A stretch of 64,000 nucleotides of DNA from JBMNGH01 sp050949725. GTDB lineage: Bacteria > Bacillota > Thermosediminibacteria > Thermosediminibacterales > Tepidanaerobacteraceae. The notes under the pieces were generated by a model. It was not told where the DNA came from and did not search any database. It was given only the letters and a program-made list of their open reading frames with translations. The translations under genes and the position numbers were made by a program. Location of the stretch: NCBI GenBank assembly GCA_050949725.1, contig JBMNGH010000012.1, forward strand, positions 37,367 through 101,366, in the 5' to 3' direction. This document shows positions 25,563-34,266 of the stretch, piece by piece (position 1 is the stretch's first letter; every line of letters starts with the position of its first letter).

Positions 25563-26466
25563 TGAACAAATTCTCAAAAATGTTGCTGATCTCCATAAAA
25601 TCCCTGTTGGGGCATTTAATATAAGGAAAAACGGACAAGGTATTGGAAGAAATTCCACTGCTAATATCCAGGTAATCCCGAAAGAAGACAAGCCCGGAAT
25701 AGATATATTGATAGCTCCCGGTTCAAAAAATGAGGCAGTTCATATCCCGGTAATGATAACACTCTCAGGTGTGGTTGATGTTGTTTACAATACGATTAAA
25801 ATTGGCGCAGGTGCAGATGTTACTATTGTAGCAGGGTGTGGAATTCATAACCCGGGTTCTGAAAAATCCCAGCATGACGGTATACATGAGATAATAGTCG
25901 GCGAAGGCGCCAAAATGAAATATATAGAAAAACACTATGGTGAAGGAAAAGGTGCTGGCAAGCGGGTACTTAACCCAAAGACCATATTAATTATGAAAAA
26001 AAATTCCATCGCAGAAATGGAACTGTCTCAAATAAAAGGTGTTGATAACACAGTCCGGGAAACAAATGCAAAGCTATATGATGGGGCAAGCCTGGTAGTC
26101 ACAGAACGCCTTTATACACATGAAAGTCAAGAGGCGGTGTCTATTATGCGTATAGAGCTGAATGGCAAGGACAGTAACTGTAGTGTTGTTTCAAGATCAG
26201 TTGCTAAGGATTCCTCAGTTCAAATATTTCAGCCAAATGTCGTTGCAAGTGCGAGAGCAAAGGGCCATGTTGAATGTGATTCAATAATAATCGGTAAAGG
26301 CAAAATAAGTTCAACTCCAGCGATTTCAGCGGAACATCCCGATGCTCAGCTTACCCACGAAGCAGCTATAGGGAAAATCGAACATGAACAGTTGGTAAAA
26401 TTGATGACATTGGGCTTGTCGGAACAAGAGGCTGAAGATGTAATACTCAGAGGTTTTTTACAATAA
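25537..26466 (+). CDS. sufB: SufB/SufD-like Fe-S scaffold protein
   Basis: This protein is the beta-helical scaffold partner of SufC. GCGGAGGG lies eight bases before TTG 25537, giving 309 residues; a GTG at 25504 is an alternative. The protein is much shorter than SufB (about 465), but keeps the core, with repeated beta strands (VDVVYNTIKIGAGADVTIVAGCGIHN) and the C-terminal SAEHPDAQLTHEAAIGKIEHEQL motif of the family. The pair resembles the minimal two-gene SufCB-like (SMS) systems of anaerobes and archaea. It overlaps sufC by 26 bases. Confidence 0.85.
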   Translation: MGLNLNAVDEQILKNVADLHKIPVGAFNIRKNGQGIGRNSTANIQVIPKEDKPGIDILIAPGSKNEAVHIPVMITLSGVVDVVYNTIKIGAGADVTIVAGCGIHNPGSEKSQHDGIHEIIVGEGAKMKYIEKHYGEGKGAGKRVLNPKTILIMKKNSIAEMELSQIKGVDNTVRETNAKLYDGASLVVTERLYTHESQEAVSIMRIELNGKDSNCSVVSRSVAKDSSVQIFQPNVVASARAKGHVECDSIIIGKGKISSTPAISAEHPDAQLTHEAAIGKIEHEQLVKLMTLGLSEQEAEDVILRGFLQ

Positions 26467-26486
26467 TAAGGTTTGGGGTGTGAGCG

Positions 26487-27107
26487 ATGCTTGACTTAAG
26501 CAGAAGGGAAAAAGTCTTAGTCGGAATCGTACTCGCACTTGTTATTTCAAATATCGGAACTGTGTGCTATTTTATTTTCAGTAAAGAACCGGTAATAGCT
26601 TTTAAACTGCAGGATGAAGCATTACCAGTTATGTCTGATTCGGTGCAAACTAAAAAGGAGATAATGGTTTATATCACTGGGGCTGTCAAAAACCCTGGTG
26701 TGTATTCGCTTTTAGAAGGCCAGAGGTTAATGGACGCAATTGAAAAGGCTGGAGGTTTTTTATCAGATGCTGATCTTTTAAGTGTTAACCTTGCAAAAAG
26801 GCTTAATGATGAAGATGCATATTATATACCTAGAATCAATGAAGTTGACGAGACTGGTCAAAACGTTCACAGCAGTAAAGGCAACTTTGCTGGGACGCTT
26901 TTATTTGATGATGGGAAGATAAACATTAACACTGCCGATGTCAAAGAACTGGAAACACTCCCGGGAATTGGCCCTCAGACAGCTAAAAAGATCATAGATT
27001 ATAGGAATGAAAATGGTCCGTTTAAGTCAATAGAAGAAATAAAAAATGTTTCTGGTATAGGTGAGGCGAAATTTGAAAACATGAAAGAGAAAATCAAAGT
27101 AAAGTAA
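26487..27107 (+). CDS. comEA: ComEA-like DNA-binding membrane protein
   Basis: ComEA binds incoming DNA at the outside of the membrane during transformation. The 206 residues contain an N-terminal membrane segment (about 10-32), an SLBB domain (about 58-115; YITGAVKNPGVYSLLEGQ) and a helix-hairpin-helix pair at the C-terminus (about 145-205; INTADVKELETLPGIGPQTA). This is the full-length domain order of ComEA. No comEB or comEC follows; selD comes next. A role in competence is therefore inferred from the family alone. Confidence 0.88.
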   Translation: MLDLSRREKVLVGIVLALVISNIGTVCYFIFSKEPVIAFKLQDEALPVMSDSVQTKKEIMVYITGAVKNPGVYSLLEGQRLMDAIEKAGGFLSDADLLSVNLAKRLNDEDAYYIPRINEVDETGQNVHSSKGNFAGTLLFDDGKININTADVKELETLPGIGPQTAKKIIDYRNENGPFKSIEEIKNVSGIGEAKFENMKEKIKVK

Positions 27108-27138
27108 TAGAAGCATGTGATTAATGGAGGTGATATAC

Positions 27139-28179
27139 ATGAAAAAAATTAAACTGACTGAGCTCACATGTAGTTCAGGATGAGCTTCGAAGCTTGGACC
27201 CGATGTCCTGTCGCAGGTTCTGCGACACTTACCATTAGTGAAAGATGACAATCTAATGATTGGTATAAACACCTCCGACGACGCAGCTGTTTATAAAATC
27301 AATGAAAATCAAGCGATAATACTAACAACAGATTTTTTTACACCGATTGTCGATGATCCTTACATGTTCGGGCAAATTGCCGCGTGCAATGCCCTAAGTG
27401 ATGTTTATGCAATGGGGGGGAGACCCCTTGTTGTTTTAAATGCGGTTGCTTTTCCTGAGGAATTAGCAGAAGATATTTTACCCGAAGTGCTTAGGGGGGG
27501 ATTTGATAAGGTTATAGAAGCGGGTGCCGTAGTTGGAGGAGGGCATTCAATAAAATGCACTGAGCCAATCTACGGTTTAGCAGTTTTAGGAGAGGTTTCT
27601 CCTGACAAGGTAATAACCAACTCGGGTGCAAAGCCAGGAGATATACTTGTACTCACAAAACCCCTTGGCTTCGGAATAGCGTCAACTGCTCTTAAGGCTG
27701 ATATGCTCGATTCAGAGACTTATAGAGAAATGGTCAATTTGATGGCAACATTGAATAAAGAGGCTTCAGAGGCAGCTATCGAAGTCGGTGTTAACTCAAT
27801 TACTGATATTACGGGGTTCGGGCTTGTTGGCCATGCCTTTGAAATGGCTTCGGCATCTGGGGTTACAATAAAAATTCAACCAAAATCTGTACCGCTGCTG
27901 CAAGGTGTAGACCAACTTGCAAAAATGGGTTTGCTCCCCGCTGGATTGTATCGTAATAAAAGCCATTTTTCTGATAATATAAGTAGTTTGTGCCAAAAAG
28001 ATGATTTTTTGTATGATATCATATTCGACCCTCAGACATCTGGTGGGTTATTGTTATCGGTAAATCGTACTAAAGCCCAAACCTTGCTGGATAAACTGCT
28101 CGATAGAGGAATAACAGATGCTGCTGTAGTAGGTGAGGTTTTAGAAGCGAAAAAGTCAAAGATTATTATAGGAGATTGA
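27139..28179 (+). CDS. selD: Selenophosphate synthetase, selenocysteine-containing
   Basis: SelD makes selenophosphate from selenide and ATP. GGAGGTGATA precedes ATG 27139, and the frame is open to 28179 apart from one TGA at 27181-27183. Read as Sec, the N-terminus is LTCSSG-U15-ASK18-LG, which aligns U15 with catalytic Cys17 and K18 with Lys20 of the E. coli enzyme. The rest (TTDFFTPIVDDPYMFGQIAACNALSDVYAMGG, GGHSI, DITGFGLVGHAFEMA, DPQTSGGLL) is a complete AIR-synthase-fold SelD. Total length is 346 residues including Sec. The next two genes are selA and selB. An annotation starting at 27,238 would lose the active site. Confidence 0.95.
27184..27230 (+). promoter_or_regulatory. Bacterial SECIS-like hairpin within selD
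   Basis: After the TGA, TGTCGCA (27209-27215) pairs perfectly with TGCGACA (27221-27227) around the loop GGTTC. The loop begins 32 bases after the TGA, inside the range used by bacterial SECIS elements, and starts with GG followed by T, as SelB-binding loops do. Confidence 0.8.
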
Positions 28180-28194
28180 GGAGGTTATTAAAAT

Positions 28195-29601
28195 TTGGAC
28201 AAGAATCAGGTCATGAGAAAGCTACCCAAAATAGGAGCACTTCTCGAAGACCCTGATATTCAAAAGATTATCAAAAAATATAATAAAAATTTCGTCACGA
28301 GGGTACTTAGAGATTGTTTGGAAGAAATAAGGCTAGAACAAATAAAAGCTTTAGAATCAGGGAAATGCGCGGTAGAAAAGAGCGAGTCCGATTTAAAAAA
28401 AACGGTTATTTCGCTTGCTTTAAAAAAAGCCTGTTTTCCTCGGCATAGTTTGAAGCGGACCATTAACGCAACGGGAATCGTGCTTCACACAAATTTAGGT
28501 AGAGCTCCACTGCCCGATAGTGCCCTTGAACATATTTCAGAAGTGGCTAGTAGTTATTCAAACCTGGAGTATGATATTCAAAAAGGAGAACGGGGAGACC
28601 GGCATAGTCATGTTAATGAATTGATTTGTGATATTACGGGTGCTGAAGATGCTATAGTTGTAAACAATAATGCGGGAGCCGTTCTACTTTGTCTCTCATC
28701 TCTGGCCTTTCAAAAAGAAGTAATCATTTCCAGAGGTCAGCTTGTTGAAATAGGCGGTAGTTTTAGGATTCCTGAAGTTATGGCTCTCAGTGGCGCCAAA
28801 TTAATTGAGGTCGGGACGACCAATAAAACACATCTGTCTGATTACGAAAGGGCAATCAACGAGAATACCGGTGTATTACTTAAGGTACACCAGAGTAATT
28901 TTAAAATGGTAGGCTTTACCTCTCAGGTCTCAAGTTGTGAGTTAAAAACACTAGCTAAAAAACATGGCCTACCATTAATGGAAGATTTGGGAAGTGGTGT
29001 CCTAGTCGATTTGAGGTCATATGGATTTCCTCAGGAACCTACAGTTCAGGAGTCAGTAAAATCCGGAATAGACATAATAACTTTTAGCGGAGACAAGCTG
29101 TTGGGAGGCCCTCAGGCTGGTATCATTGTTGGTAGGAGTAAATATATATCTACTATCAAGCATCATCCTCTCGCTAGAGCGCTTAGGATAGACAAATTAA
29201 CTTTGGCGGCTTTGGAATCTGTACTGGCTCTTTACAGGGATGAAGAGTTAGATAAGATCCCCATAATTAAACTACTAAAAAGAACTCCTCAAGAAATGCA
29301 GCAAATGGCCCAGGAATTTGCAGACAGGTTAAACAAGGTTTTGAGAGATAAAGGCACGACGGAAGTGTTAGATGATTATTCTCAAGTCGGTGGAGGTTCT
29401 TTACCCGATGTAGATATGCCTACTAAAACCGTTGCATTGAATTTACGTGACTATACCGCCAAAGAAATTTCCGCCATGTTGAGAATGATGGAAGTGCCAG
29501 TAATCGGGAGAATAAAAAATGATAGGTTCATGTTTGACGTTCGGACTATGAACGAAGACGATATTTCCAAGACCATCGAACTGGTGGAGGGTTTGTTGTG
29601 A
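28195..29601 (+). CDS. selA: L-seryl-tRNA(Sec) selenium transferase
   Basis: SelA is a PLP enzyme that converts Ser-tRNA-Sec to Sec-tRNA-Sec using selenophosphate. The TTG start has GAGGAGG upstream. The 468 residues contain the N-terminal tRNA-binding domain, RTINATGIVLHTNLGRAPLP, and the PLP lysine K301 in FSGDKLLGGPQAG. It follows selD by 15 bases and overlaps selB by four, making a selDAB operon. Confidence 0.97.
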   Translation: MDKNQVMRKLPKIGALLEDPDIQKIIKKYNKNFVTRVLRDCLEEIRLEQIKALESGKCAVEKSESDLKKTVISLALKKACFPRHSLKRTINATGIVLHTNLGRAPLPDSALEHISEVASSYSNLEYDIQKGERGDRHSHVNELICDITGAEDAIVVNNNAGAVLLCLSSLAFQKEVIISRGQLVEIGGSFRIPEVMALSGAKLIEVGTTNKTHLSDYERAINENTGVLLKVHQSNFKMVGFTSQVSSCELKTLAKKHGLPLMEDLGSGVLVDLRSYGFPQEPTVQESVKSGIDIITFSGDKLLGGPQAGIIVGRSKYISTIKHHPLARALRIDKLTLAALESVLALYRDEELDKIPIIKLLKRTPQEMQQMAQEFADRLNKVLRDKGTTEVLDDYSQVGGGSLPDVDMPTKTVALNLRDYTAKEISAMLRMMEVPVIGRIKNDRFMFDVRTMNEDDISKTIELVEGLL

Positions 29602-31523
29602 GCAATATAATTTTAGGTACAGCCGGACATATAGATCATGGTAAGACGACCCTGATCAAAGCGTTAACTGGTGTGAATACAGATAGGCTGAAAGAAGAAC
29701 AAAAGCGCGGGATTACAATAGATTTAGGTTTTACAAGATTAATATTACCTTCCGGGAAAAAGGTAGGAATAGTCGATGTGCCGGGGCATGAAAAATTTAT
29801 TAAAAATATGCTTGCCGGAGCAGGAGGAATAGATATTGTTATTTTAATCATAGCTGCAGATGAGGGTGTGATGCCTCAAACAGAAGAACATCTCAATATT
29901 TTAAAACTATTAGATGTTAAAAAAGGCTTAACAGTACTGACAAAGATAGATATGGTTGATAAAGAATGGTTAGACCTTGTAAAAGAAGATGTTAAAGAGC
30001 GTATAAAAGGTACTTTTCTTGAAAACGCCCCCATAATCCCTGTTTCGTCAGTAACAGGAGAAGGTGTAGAAGTTTTGTTAAAGGCTATTGATGAAATGTG
30101 CGAAGAGGAAATTTATAAGGATATCGATTCACCATTTCGGTTACCAGTGGACCGAGTTTTTACATTGCAAGGAATCGGTACGGTAGTTACGGGCAGCCTA
30201 TTATGTGGAAAAGTAAAAACCGGAGACGATGTCCAAATTTTCCCCAAAGGGATTTTTTCAAGAATAAGATCTATCGAAGTGCATGATGAGATAAAGCATT
30301 TTGCCGAATCCGGTCAAAGGACAGCTTTAAATTTGGCTGACGTGAAAACTGAAGATATAGAGAGGGGAGATGTAGTTGCGCACGTTGGTGCACTTCTTCC
30401 CGTAAGCAGAGCATACGCAAACTTTAAGCTTTTGGATGACACGGCTGCGATTTGCAAAAATAGGGCAAGGGTCAGAATTCACCTGGGTACGAAAGAAGTG
30501 TTAGCCAGAATTGTATTATTAGATAAAAATGAGATTAAACCGGGAGATCAGAGCTTTATAGAAATAAATTTCGAAGAGCCGGTTACTTGTGCTTATAAGG
30601 ATCGATTTGTAGTCCGTAGGTATTCCCCTTTAACAACAATAGGCGGCGGACAAATTTTTTATGTTAATCCTAAACGAATACATAAAGGTAAGAAACTGGC
30701 CAAAGCAGTGTTGTCGTTAACCGAAGTAAGGGACGGAGGTTTGGAAGAATTTGTATTGAATCTTTTCGCATTTCTAGGTAGGGAATACATGACAGTAAAT
30801 GAAATTTGTCCATATACAGGTAAACATCCGGCTCAAATAGATAAGGTTATTCAAAGTTTATTGGGCAAGGACAAAATTGTTCCTATAAAGGTTGGTGGGG
30901 AAGATGCTGTTATTGAAAAAAGCATCTACTTTACCATCACGGAAAGAGCCCTTGCAGTGCTAGAAGATTATCATAAGAAATTCCCTCTAAGAGAGGGAAT
31001 GGCTAAAGGAGAATTGATAAATCGGATCGGCCATAATCCCAAATTATTGGAAAGCCTCCTTGGATTGTGGCATAATCAGAATATCATAAAGAGTACAGGA
31101 AACACAATCAAAAAGGCAGGCTTTAATGTAATTCTAAATCATGAGCAGAAGGATCTTGCCAACAAGATTCTTCAATTATATAAAGAAAAAAAGTGGGCAC
31201 CTCCTAACTTACAGGAGGTCGTGCAGATCTTTGATGAAGACGTTAAAAGCCAGGCCAGGTTTGTCTTATATAGGCTTTGTGATGAAGGAAGGCTTGTTAA
31301 AATAAATGAGGAAATTTTTATTGCAGGTGAATGGCTTGATGAGGCCAAACAGCGCTTGCGATGTTTCTTTTCTGAAAACAGAGAATTGACTGCATCTGAG
31401 TTTAGAGAAATGCTCGAAACTACACGGAAATATGCAATACCGATTCTTGAATACTTTGACGGTATTAAGGTCACGAAGAGGATTAGAGATAAAAGGGTTC
31501 CAGGGCCGAGCTTAAACAGTTGA
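29598..31523 (+). CDS. selB: Selenocysteine-specific elongation factor SelB
   Basis: SelB carries Sec-tRNA-Sec to the ribosome and binds the SECIS hairpin. The 641 residues show an EF-Tu-like GTPase domain (GHIDHGKTT 10-18, DVPGHEKFI, TKIDMVD), two beta-barrel domains, and C-terminal winged-helix domains for SECIS RNA. The GTG start overlaps the selA stop (GTGA). tRNA-Sec is encoded about 70 bases downstream, so all the bacterial Sec-decoding parts lie in one locus. Confidence 0.97.
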   Translation: MSNIILGTAGHIDHGKTTLIKALTGVNTDRLKEEQKRGITIDLGFTRLILPSGKKVGIVDVPGHEKFIKNMLAGAGGIDIVILIIAADEGVMPQTEEHLNILKLLDVKKGLTVLTKIDMVDKEWLDLVKEDVKERIKGTFLENAPIIPVSSVTGEGVEVLLKAIDEMCEEEIYKDIDSPFRLPVDRVFTLQGIGTVVTGSLLCGKVKTGDDVQIFPKGIFSRIRSIEVHDEIKHFAESGQRTALNLADVKTEDIERGDVVAHVGALLPVSRAYANFKLLDDTAAICKNRARVRIHLGTKEVLARIVLLDKNEIKPGDQSFIEINFEEPVTCAYKDRFVVRRYSPLTTIGGGQIFYVNPKRIHKGKKLAKAVLSLTEVRDGGLEEFVLNLFAFLGREYMTVNEICPYTGKHPAQIDKVIQSLLGKDKIVPIKVGGEDAVIEKSIYFTITERALAVLEDYHKKFPLREGMAKGELINRIGHNPKLLESLLGLWHNQNIIKSTGNTIKKAGFNVILNHEQKDLANKILQLYKEKKWAPPNLQEVVQIFDEDVKSQARFVLYRLCDEGRLVKINEEIFIAGEWLDEAKQRLRCFFSENRELTASEFREMLETTRKYAIPILEYFDGIKVTKRIRDKRVPGPSLNS

Positions 31524-31545
31524 ACTTTAGACCATTGGTTTATCA

Positions 31546-31574
31546 TTGAAAAGCTGAATTATATTTGTTAAAAT
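31546..31574 (+). promoter_or_regulatory. Promoter of tRNA-Sec
   Basis: TTGAAA, a 17-base spacer and TAAAAT, ending 18 bases before the tRNA. Confidence 0.6.
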
Positions 31575-31592
31575 ATAAGTTGAAAGGAACAG

Positions 31593-31687
31593 GGGAGTAG
31601 ATAGGCCCTGGTGGGCCTTCTGGTCTTCAAAACCAGCATCGGGGGCAAAACCTCCGAGGTGGGTTCAATTCCCACATACTCCCGCCA
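31593..31687 (+). tRNA. selC: tRNA-Sec (anticodon TCA)
   Basis: A 95-base tRNA with encoded CCA. The acceptor GGGAGTA pairs with TACTCCC, and the discriminator base is G. The D stem is six pairs (AGGCCC with GGGCCT) with a four-base loop. The anticodon stem is CTGGT with ACCAG around CTTCAAA, giving TCA. There is a long variable arm with paired ends (TCGG with CCGA) and a T arm GTGGG with CCCAC. The eighth acceptor position is a G-A mismatch. These are diagnostic features of bacterial tRNA-Sec. Confidence 0.96.
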
Positions 31688-31699
31688 AACAGATAAATC

Positions 31700-31731
31700 A
31701 AGGCTTCAGGGTTTTAACGAAAGCCTTTTTT
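31700..31731 (+). terminator. Terminator after tRNA-Sec
   Basis: AAGGCTT and AAGCCTT form a stem with a 14-base loop, followed by TTTT. The next 160 bases before xdhC hold no gene I can see. Confidence 0.75.
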
Positions 31732-31893
31732 CGTGTCTGTTAATTTGGAAAAATCGTTTTGCCCCATTTTGACCACCATAAAATGCAATACTTATTTTTC
31801 AGAAGTGAATTGTTTTTTCGGCCGCATCCCTGTCCATTTTTTTTATGCCCTTTAGACTTAGCTTAACTTTTTGTTATTATAGGATAATGTATT

Positions 31894-32718
31894 TCATGAT
31901 AATCGTGAATGAGAAAAAAGTGAACTTACTTTTTTCCCGTATTTTACTGCTTGTATTTCAGCCATAATTGACAGTGAAATTTCTTCAGGTGTTTCCCCGC
32001 CCAAATCAATACCTATGGGTGAGTAAATTCTTTTGATCTTCTCCTCGGGTACACCTTTTTGCCTGAGTATACTAAAGCATGTCTTTACCTTATTTTTGCT
32101 TCCAATCACACCTATATACCTAGCGGGGGAATCTATGACAGCTTCAATGGCCTGCTGATCGTATTGGTGACCGTGTGTAACTATTACGATGTTTGTGTTC
32201 TTATTTATAGAGATTGCCTTTAATTGCTCTACTATTTCACCGGGTAACAGTTCGTCCGCTTCTGGAAACCTTTCCCTTGTGATAAAGTCCTCTCTGTCAT
32301 CTAAAATCATGACCCTATAATTCAGAAGTTTTGCTATTTTTGATAATTTTTCTGCTATGTGTCCAGCACCAACGATAATCAGCTCATCTTGTTTTTTAAA
32401 TACCTTAATAAAAACCTTGACCTTTCCTCCGCAAAGCATCGAAAGTGACGTATCTTCCTCGTTTTTTTTATAATTCAGGTTATAACTTGCAGTTTTTGAA
32501 ATACCACGGGTTATGCATTCAGCTGCATCTTTTTTTGCCTGTTCTTCAACAACGCCACCGCCGATGGTGCCTGACAGAAGTTTCCCGCTGGAATCAACCA
32601 CCATCATAGTCCCAATGCCTCGTGGGCTAGAACCTTCAGCTTCTACGATTGTTATAAGAGCAATATCGCGGCCATCTTTTAGGACCTGATATAAATCTTT
32701 TATTATACTTTGTTCCAA
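31894..32718 (-). CDS. XdhC/CoxI family protein
   Basis: XdhC proteins bind molybdenum cofactor, help sulfurate it, and deliver it to molybdenum hydroxylases. I chose TTG 32718, nine bases after CGGAG; a GTG at 32727 abuts that site. The 274 residues contain the XdhC/CoxI N-terminal domain (EGSSPRGIGTMMVV, GTIGGGVVEE, MLCGGKVKVFI) and a C-terminal Rossmann domain (ELIIVGAGHIAEKL, VIGSKNK). No molybdenum hydroxylase is in the window. In several Clostridia XdhC relatives go with selenium-dependent hydroxylases, which would fit the nearby sel genes. Confidence 0.85.
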   Translation of the reverse strand: MEQSIIKDLYQVLKDGRDIALITIVEAEGSSPRGIGTMMVVDSSGKLLSGTIGGGVVEEQAKKDAAECITRGISKTASYNLNYKKNEEDTSLSMLCGGKVKVFIKVFKKQDELIIVGAGHIAEKLSKIAKLLNYRVMILDDREDFITRERFPEADELLPGEIVEQLKAISINKNTNIVIVTHGHQYDQQAIEAVIDSPARYIGVIGSKNKVKTCFSILRQKGVPEEKIKRIYSPIGIDLGGETPEEISLSIMAEIQAVKYGKKVSSLFSHSRLS

Positions 32719-32723
32719 AAAAT

Positions 32724-32799
32724 TCACTCCGATTCTAAGTATAATCTATCCTAAGTTATAATCACTCCGATTCTAAGTATAATCTATGCTAAGTTATAA
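32724..32799. repeat. 38-base tandem repeat between rocD and xdhC
   Basis: Two adjacent 38-base copies (32,724-32,761 and 32,762-32,799) differ at one base. Read leftward, each copy contains ATTATAACTTAG and ends with the CGGAGTGA ribosome site of xdhC, so the leader of xdhC has been duplicated. Confidence 0.95.
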
Positions 32800-33990
32800 T
32801 TAGTACAGTACCTTTCTGATTTTCTCAAGTGCCCAATCGATTTCCTCTTTTGTAATCACAAGAGGTGGGGCAAAACGAATGACTGTTCCATGTGTATCTT
32901 TGCACAACAAACCGTGTTCAAGAAGCTTTTCACAATAGGGTTTTGCATTTACTTTGAGCTCCACGCCGATTAGCAGACCTTTTCCTCGTATTTCTTTAAT
33001 TAAGTCACATTTAATTTCTTTTAAACCTTTAATAAAATACTCACCTTGAACTAAAGCTTTTTCAGCGAGATTCTCCTCTTGTAAAACTTTAAGCGATTCT
33101 AAAGCACATGCACATCCAAGTGGGTTGCCGCCAAAAGTAGATCCGTGAGAGCCTGGTTCAAAAAGACCGAGAATTTCTTTGTCGGCTGCAACTGCCGATA
33201 CAGGATATACCCCCCCTCCTAAAGCCTTTCCGAGGATATATATGTCAGGTAAAACGTTTTCCCAATCGCAGGCAAAAAGTTTACCTGTTCGTCCTAACCC
33301 CGTTTGTATTTCATCAGCCGCAAAAATGACTTGGTTTGCTTTACACAGCTGTTTGGCTTCATTTAAAAAACCTTCCTTAGGTACATTTACCCCTGCTTCA
33401 CCCTGAATAGGTTCTACGAGGAAGGCGGCAGTATTCGGCGTGATGGCCGTTTCCAGAGCATTAATATCACCGTAAGGTATAAGTTTGAACCCAGGCGTGA
33501 ATGGCCCAAAACCTTTTTTATATTCTTTCTCAGATGAAAATGAAATAATTGTTGTCGTTCGCCCGTGAAAGTTCTCATCGCAAACTATAATTTCTGCCAT
33601 ATTCTCAGGCACCTTTTTGACAGCATATGCCCAGCGCCTTATAGCCTTTATTGCAGTTTCAACCGCTTCTGCACCGGTATTCATTGGGAGCACCATGTCT
33701 TTACCCGTCAGTTCTGCTACTTTTTTGCAAAAAAGCCCTAACTTGTCGTTGTGGAACGCACGGGATGTCAAGGTGACTTTATCGAGTTGGTCTTTCAAAG
33801 CTGAGATAATCTTAGGGTGTCTGTGACCGTGGTTTAGAGCAGAATATGAACTTAGCATATCGATGTAACGTTTTCCCTCTGGATCCTCGACCCAAACACC
33901 TTCAGCTTTTGCAAATACGACAGGTAAAGGTTGGTAATTGTGCGCGCTATAGGTTTCGGTTAATTTAATTATTTGGTTTGTAGTAGCCAT
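32800..33990 (-). CDS. rocD: Ornithine aminotransferase
   Basis: RocD transfers the delta-amino group of ornithine to 2-oxoglutarate, giving glutamate-5-semialdehyde and glutamate. The 396 residues match Firmicutes RocD in length and motifs: SAHNYQPLPVVFAKAEGVWV, LPMNTGAEAVETAIK, D226 in ADEIQTGLGRTG, the PLP lysine K255 in ILGKALGGG, and GSHGSTFGGNPL. It runs opposite to the ornithine and amidohydrolase operon across a shared control region. It links ornithine to proline and glutamate metabolism, the reductive side of Stickland ornithine use. Confidence 0.93.
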   Translation of the reverse strand: MATTNQIIKLTETYSAHNYQPLPVVFAKAEGVWVEDPEGKRYIDMLSSYSALNHGHRHPKIISALKDQLDKVTLTSRAFHNDKLGLFCKKVAELTGKDMVLPMNTGAEAVETAIKAIRRWAYAVKKVPENMAEIIVCDENFHGRTTTIISFSSEKEYKKGFGPFTPGFKLIPYGDINALETAITPNTAAFLVEPIQGEAGVNVPKEGFLNEAKQLCKANQVIFAADEIQTGLGRTGKLFACDWENVLPDIYILGKALGGGVYPVSAVAADKEILGLFEPGSHGSTFGGNPLGCACALESLKVLQEENLAEKALVQGEYFIKGLKEIKCDLIKEIRGKGLLIGVELKVNAKPYCEKLLEHGLLCKDTHGTVIRFAPPLVITKEEIDWALEKIRKVLY

Positions 33991-34124
33991 AAGAAAACCC
34001 CCTTTTTTTTAATGATATACTCAGCTCAAAATATTGTCAATTTAAAACTCTAAATTATTTAACGTGTCGTTATTAGCTATTTTTAAAGTATTTAAAAAAT
34101 ATCGTCTTTCTTAGAAAACAGTAA

Positions 34125-34175
34125 GTTTTGTCAAAAATGACAAAACGGGAAAGATTGTTTGTCATTTTTGACAAA
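34125..34175. promoter_or_regulatory. Two matching palindromes, probable enhancer sites
   Basis: Site 1 is GTTTTGTCA-N4-TGACAAAAC (34125-34146). Site 2 is TTTGTCA-N4-TGACAAA (34158-34175). Their centres are 31 bases apart, about three helical turns, and they lie roughly 75-125 bases upstream of the sigma-54 promoter, the usual place for activator-binding sites. They are also upstream of rocD on the other strand. Confidence 0.75.
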
Positions 34176-34248
34176 AATGTGAGGAGTCTAAGCTGATGAA
34201 ATATTATGCAATGCCTAGGATAAAAAGGTTTCAGTATCTTCTTAATAA

Positions 34249-34266
34249 TTGGCATGCATTTTGCAA
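34249..34266 (+). promoter_or_regulatory. Sigma-54 promoter of the amidohydrolase operon
   Basis: TTGGCATG-N4-TTGCAA has GG and GC twelve bases apart, as needed for the -24/-12 elements. It lies about 120 bases before the M20 gene. The 390-base region between rocD and the M20 gene contains this promoter and the two palindromes; no gene was seen there. Confidence 0.8.

Noticed and set aside
27181..27183. TGA in selD as a nonsense mutation or a later start at 27,238
   Set aside because: The upstream 14 codons have an excellent ribosome site and SelD-like residues, the TGA replaces the catalytic Cys, a SECIS-like hairpin follows and selA, selB and tRNA-Sec are adjacent.
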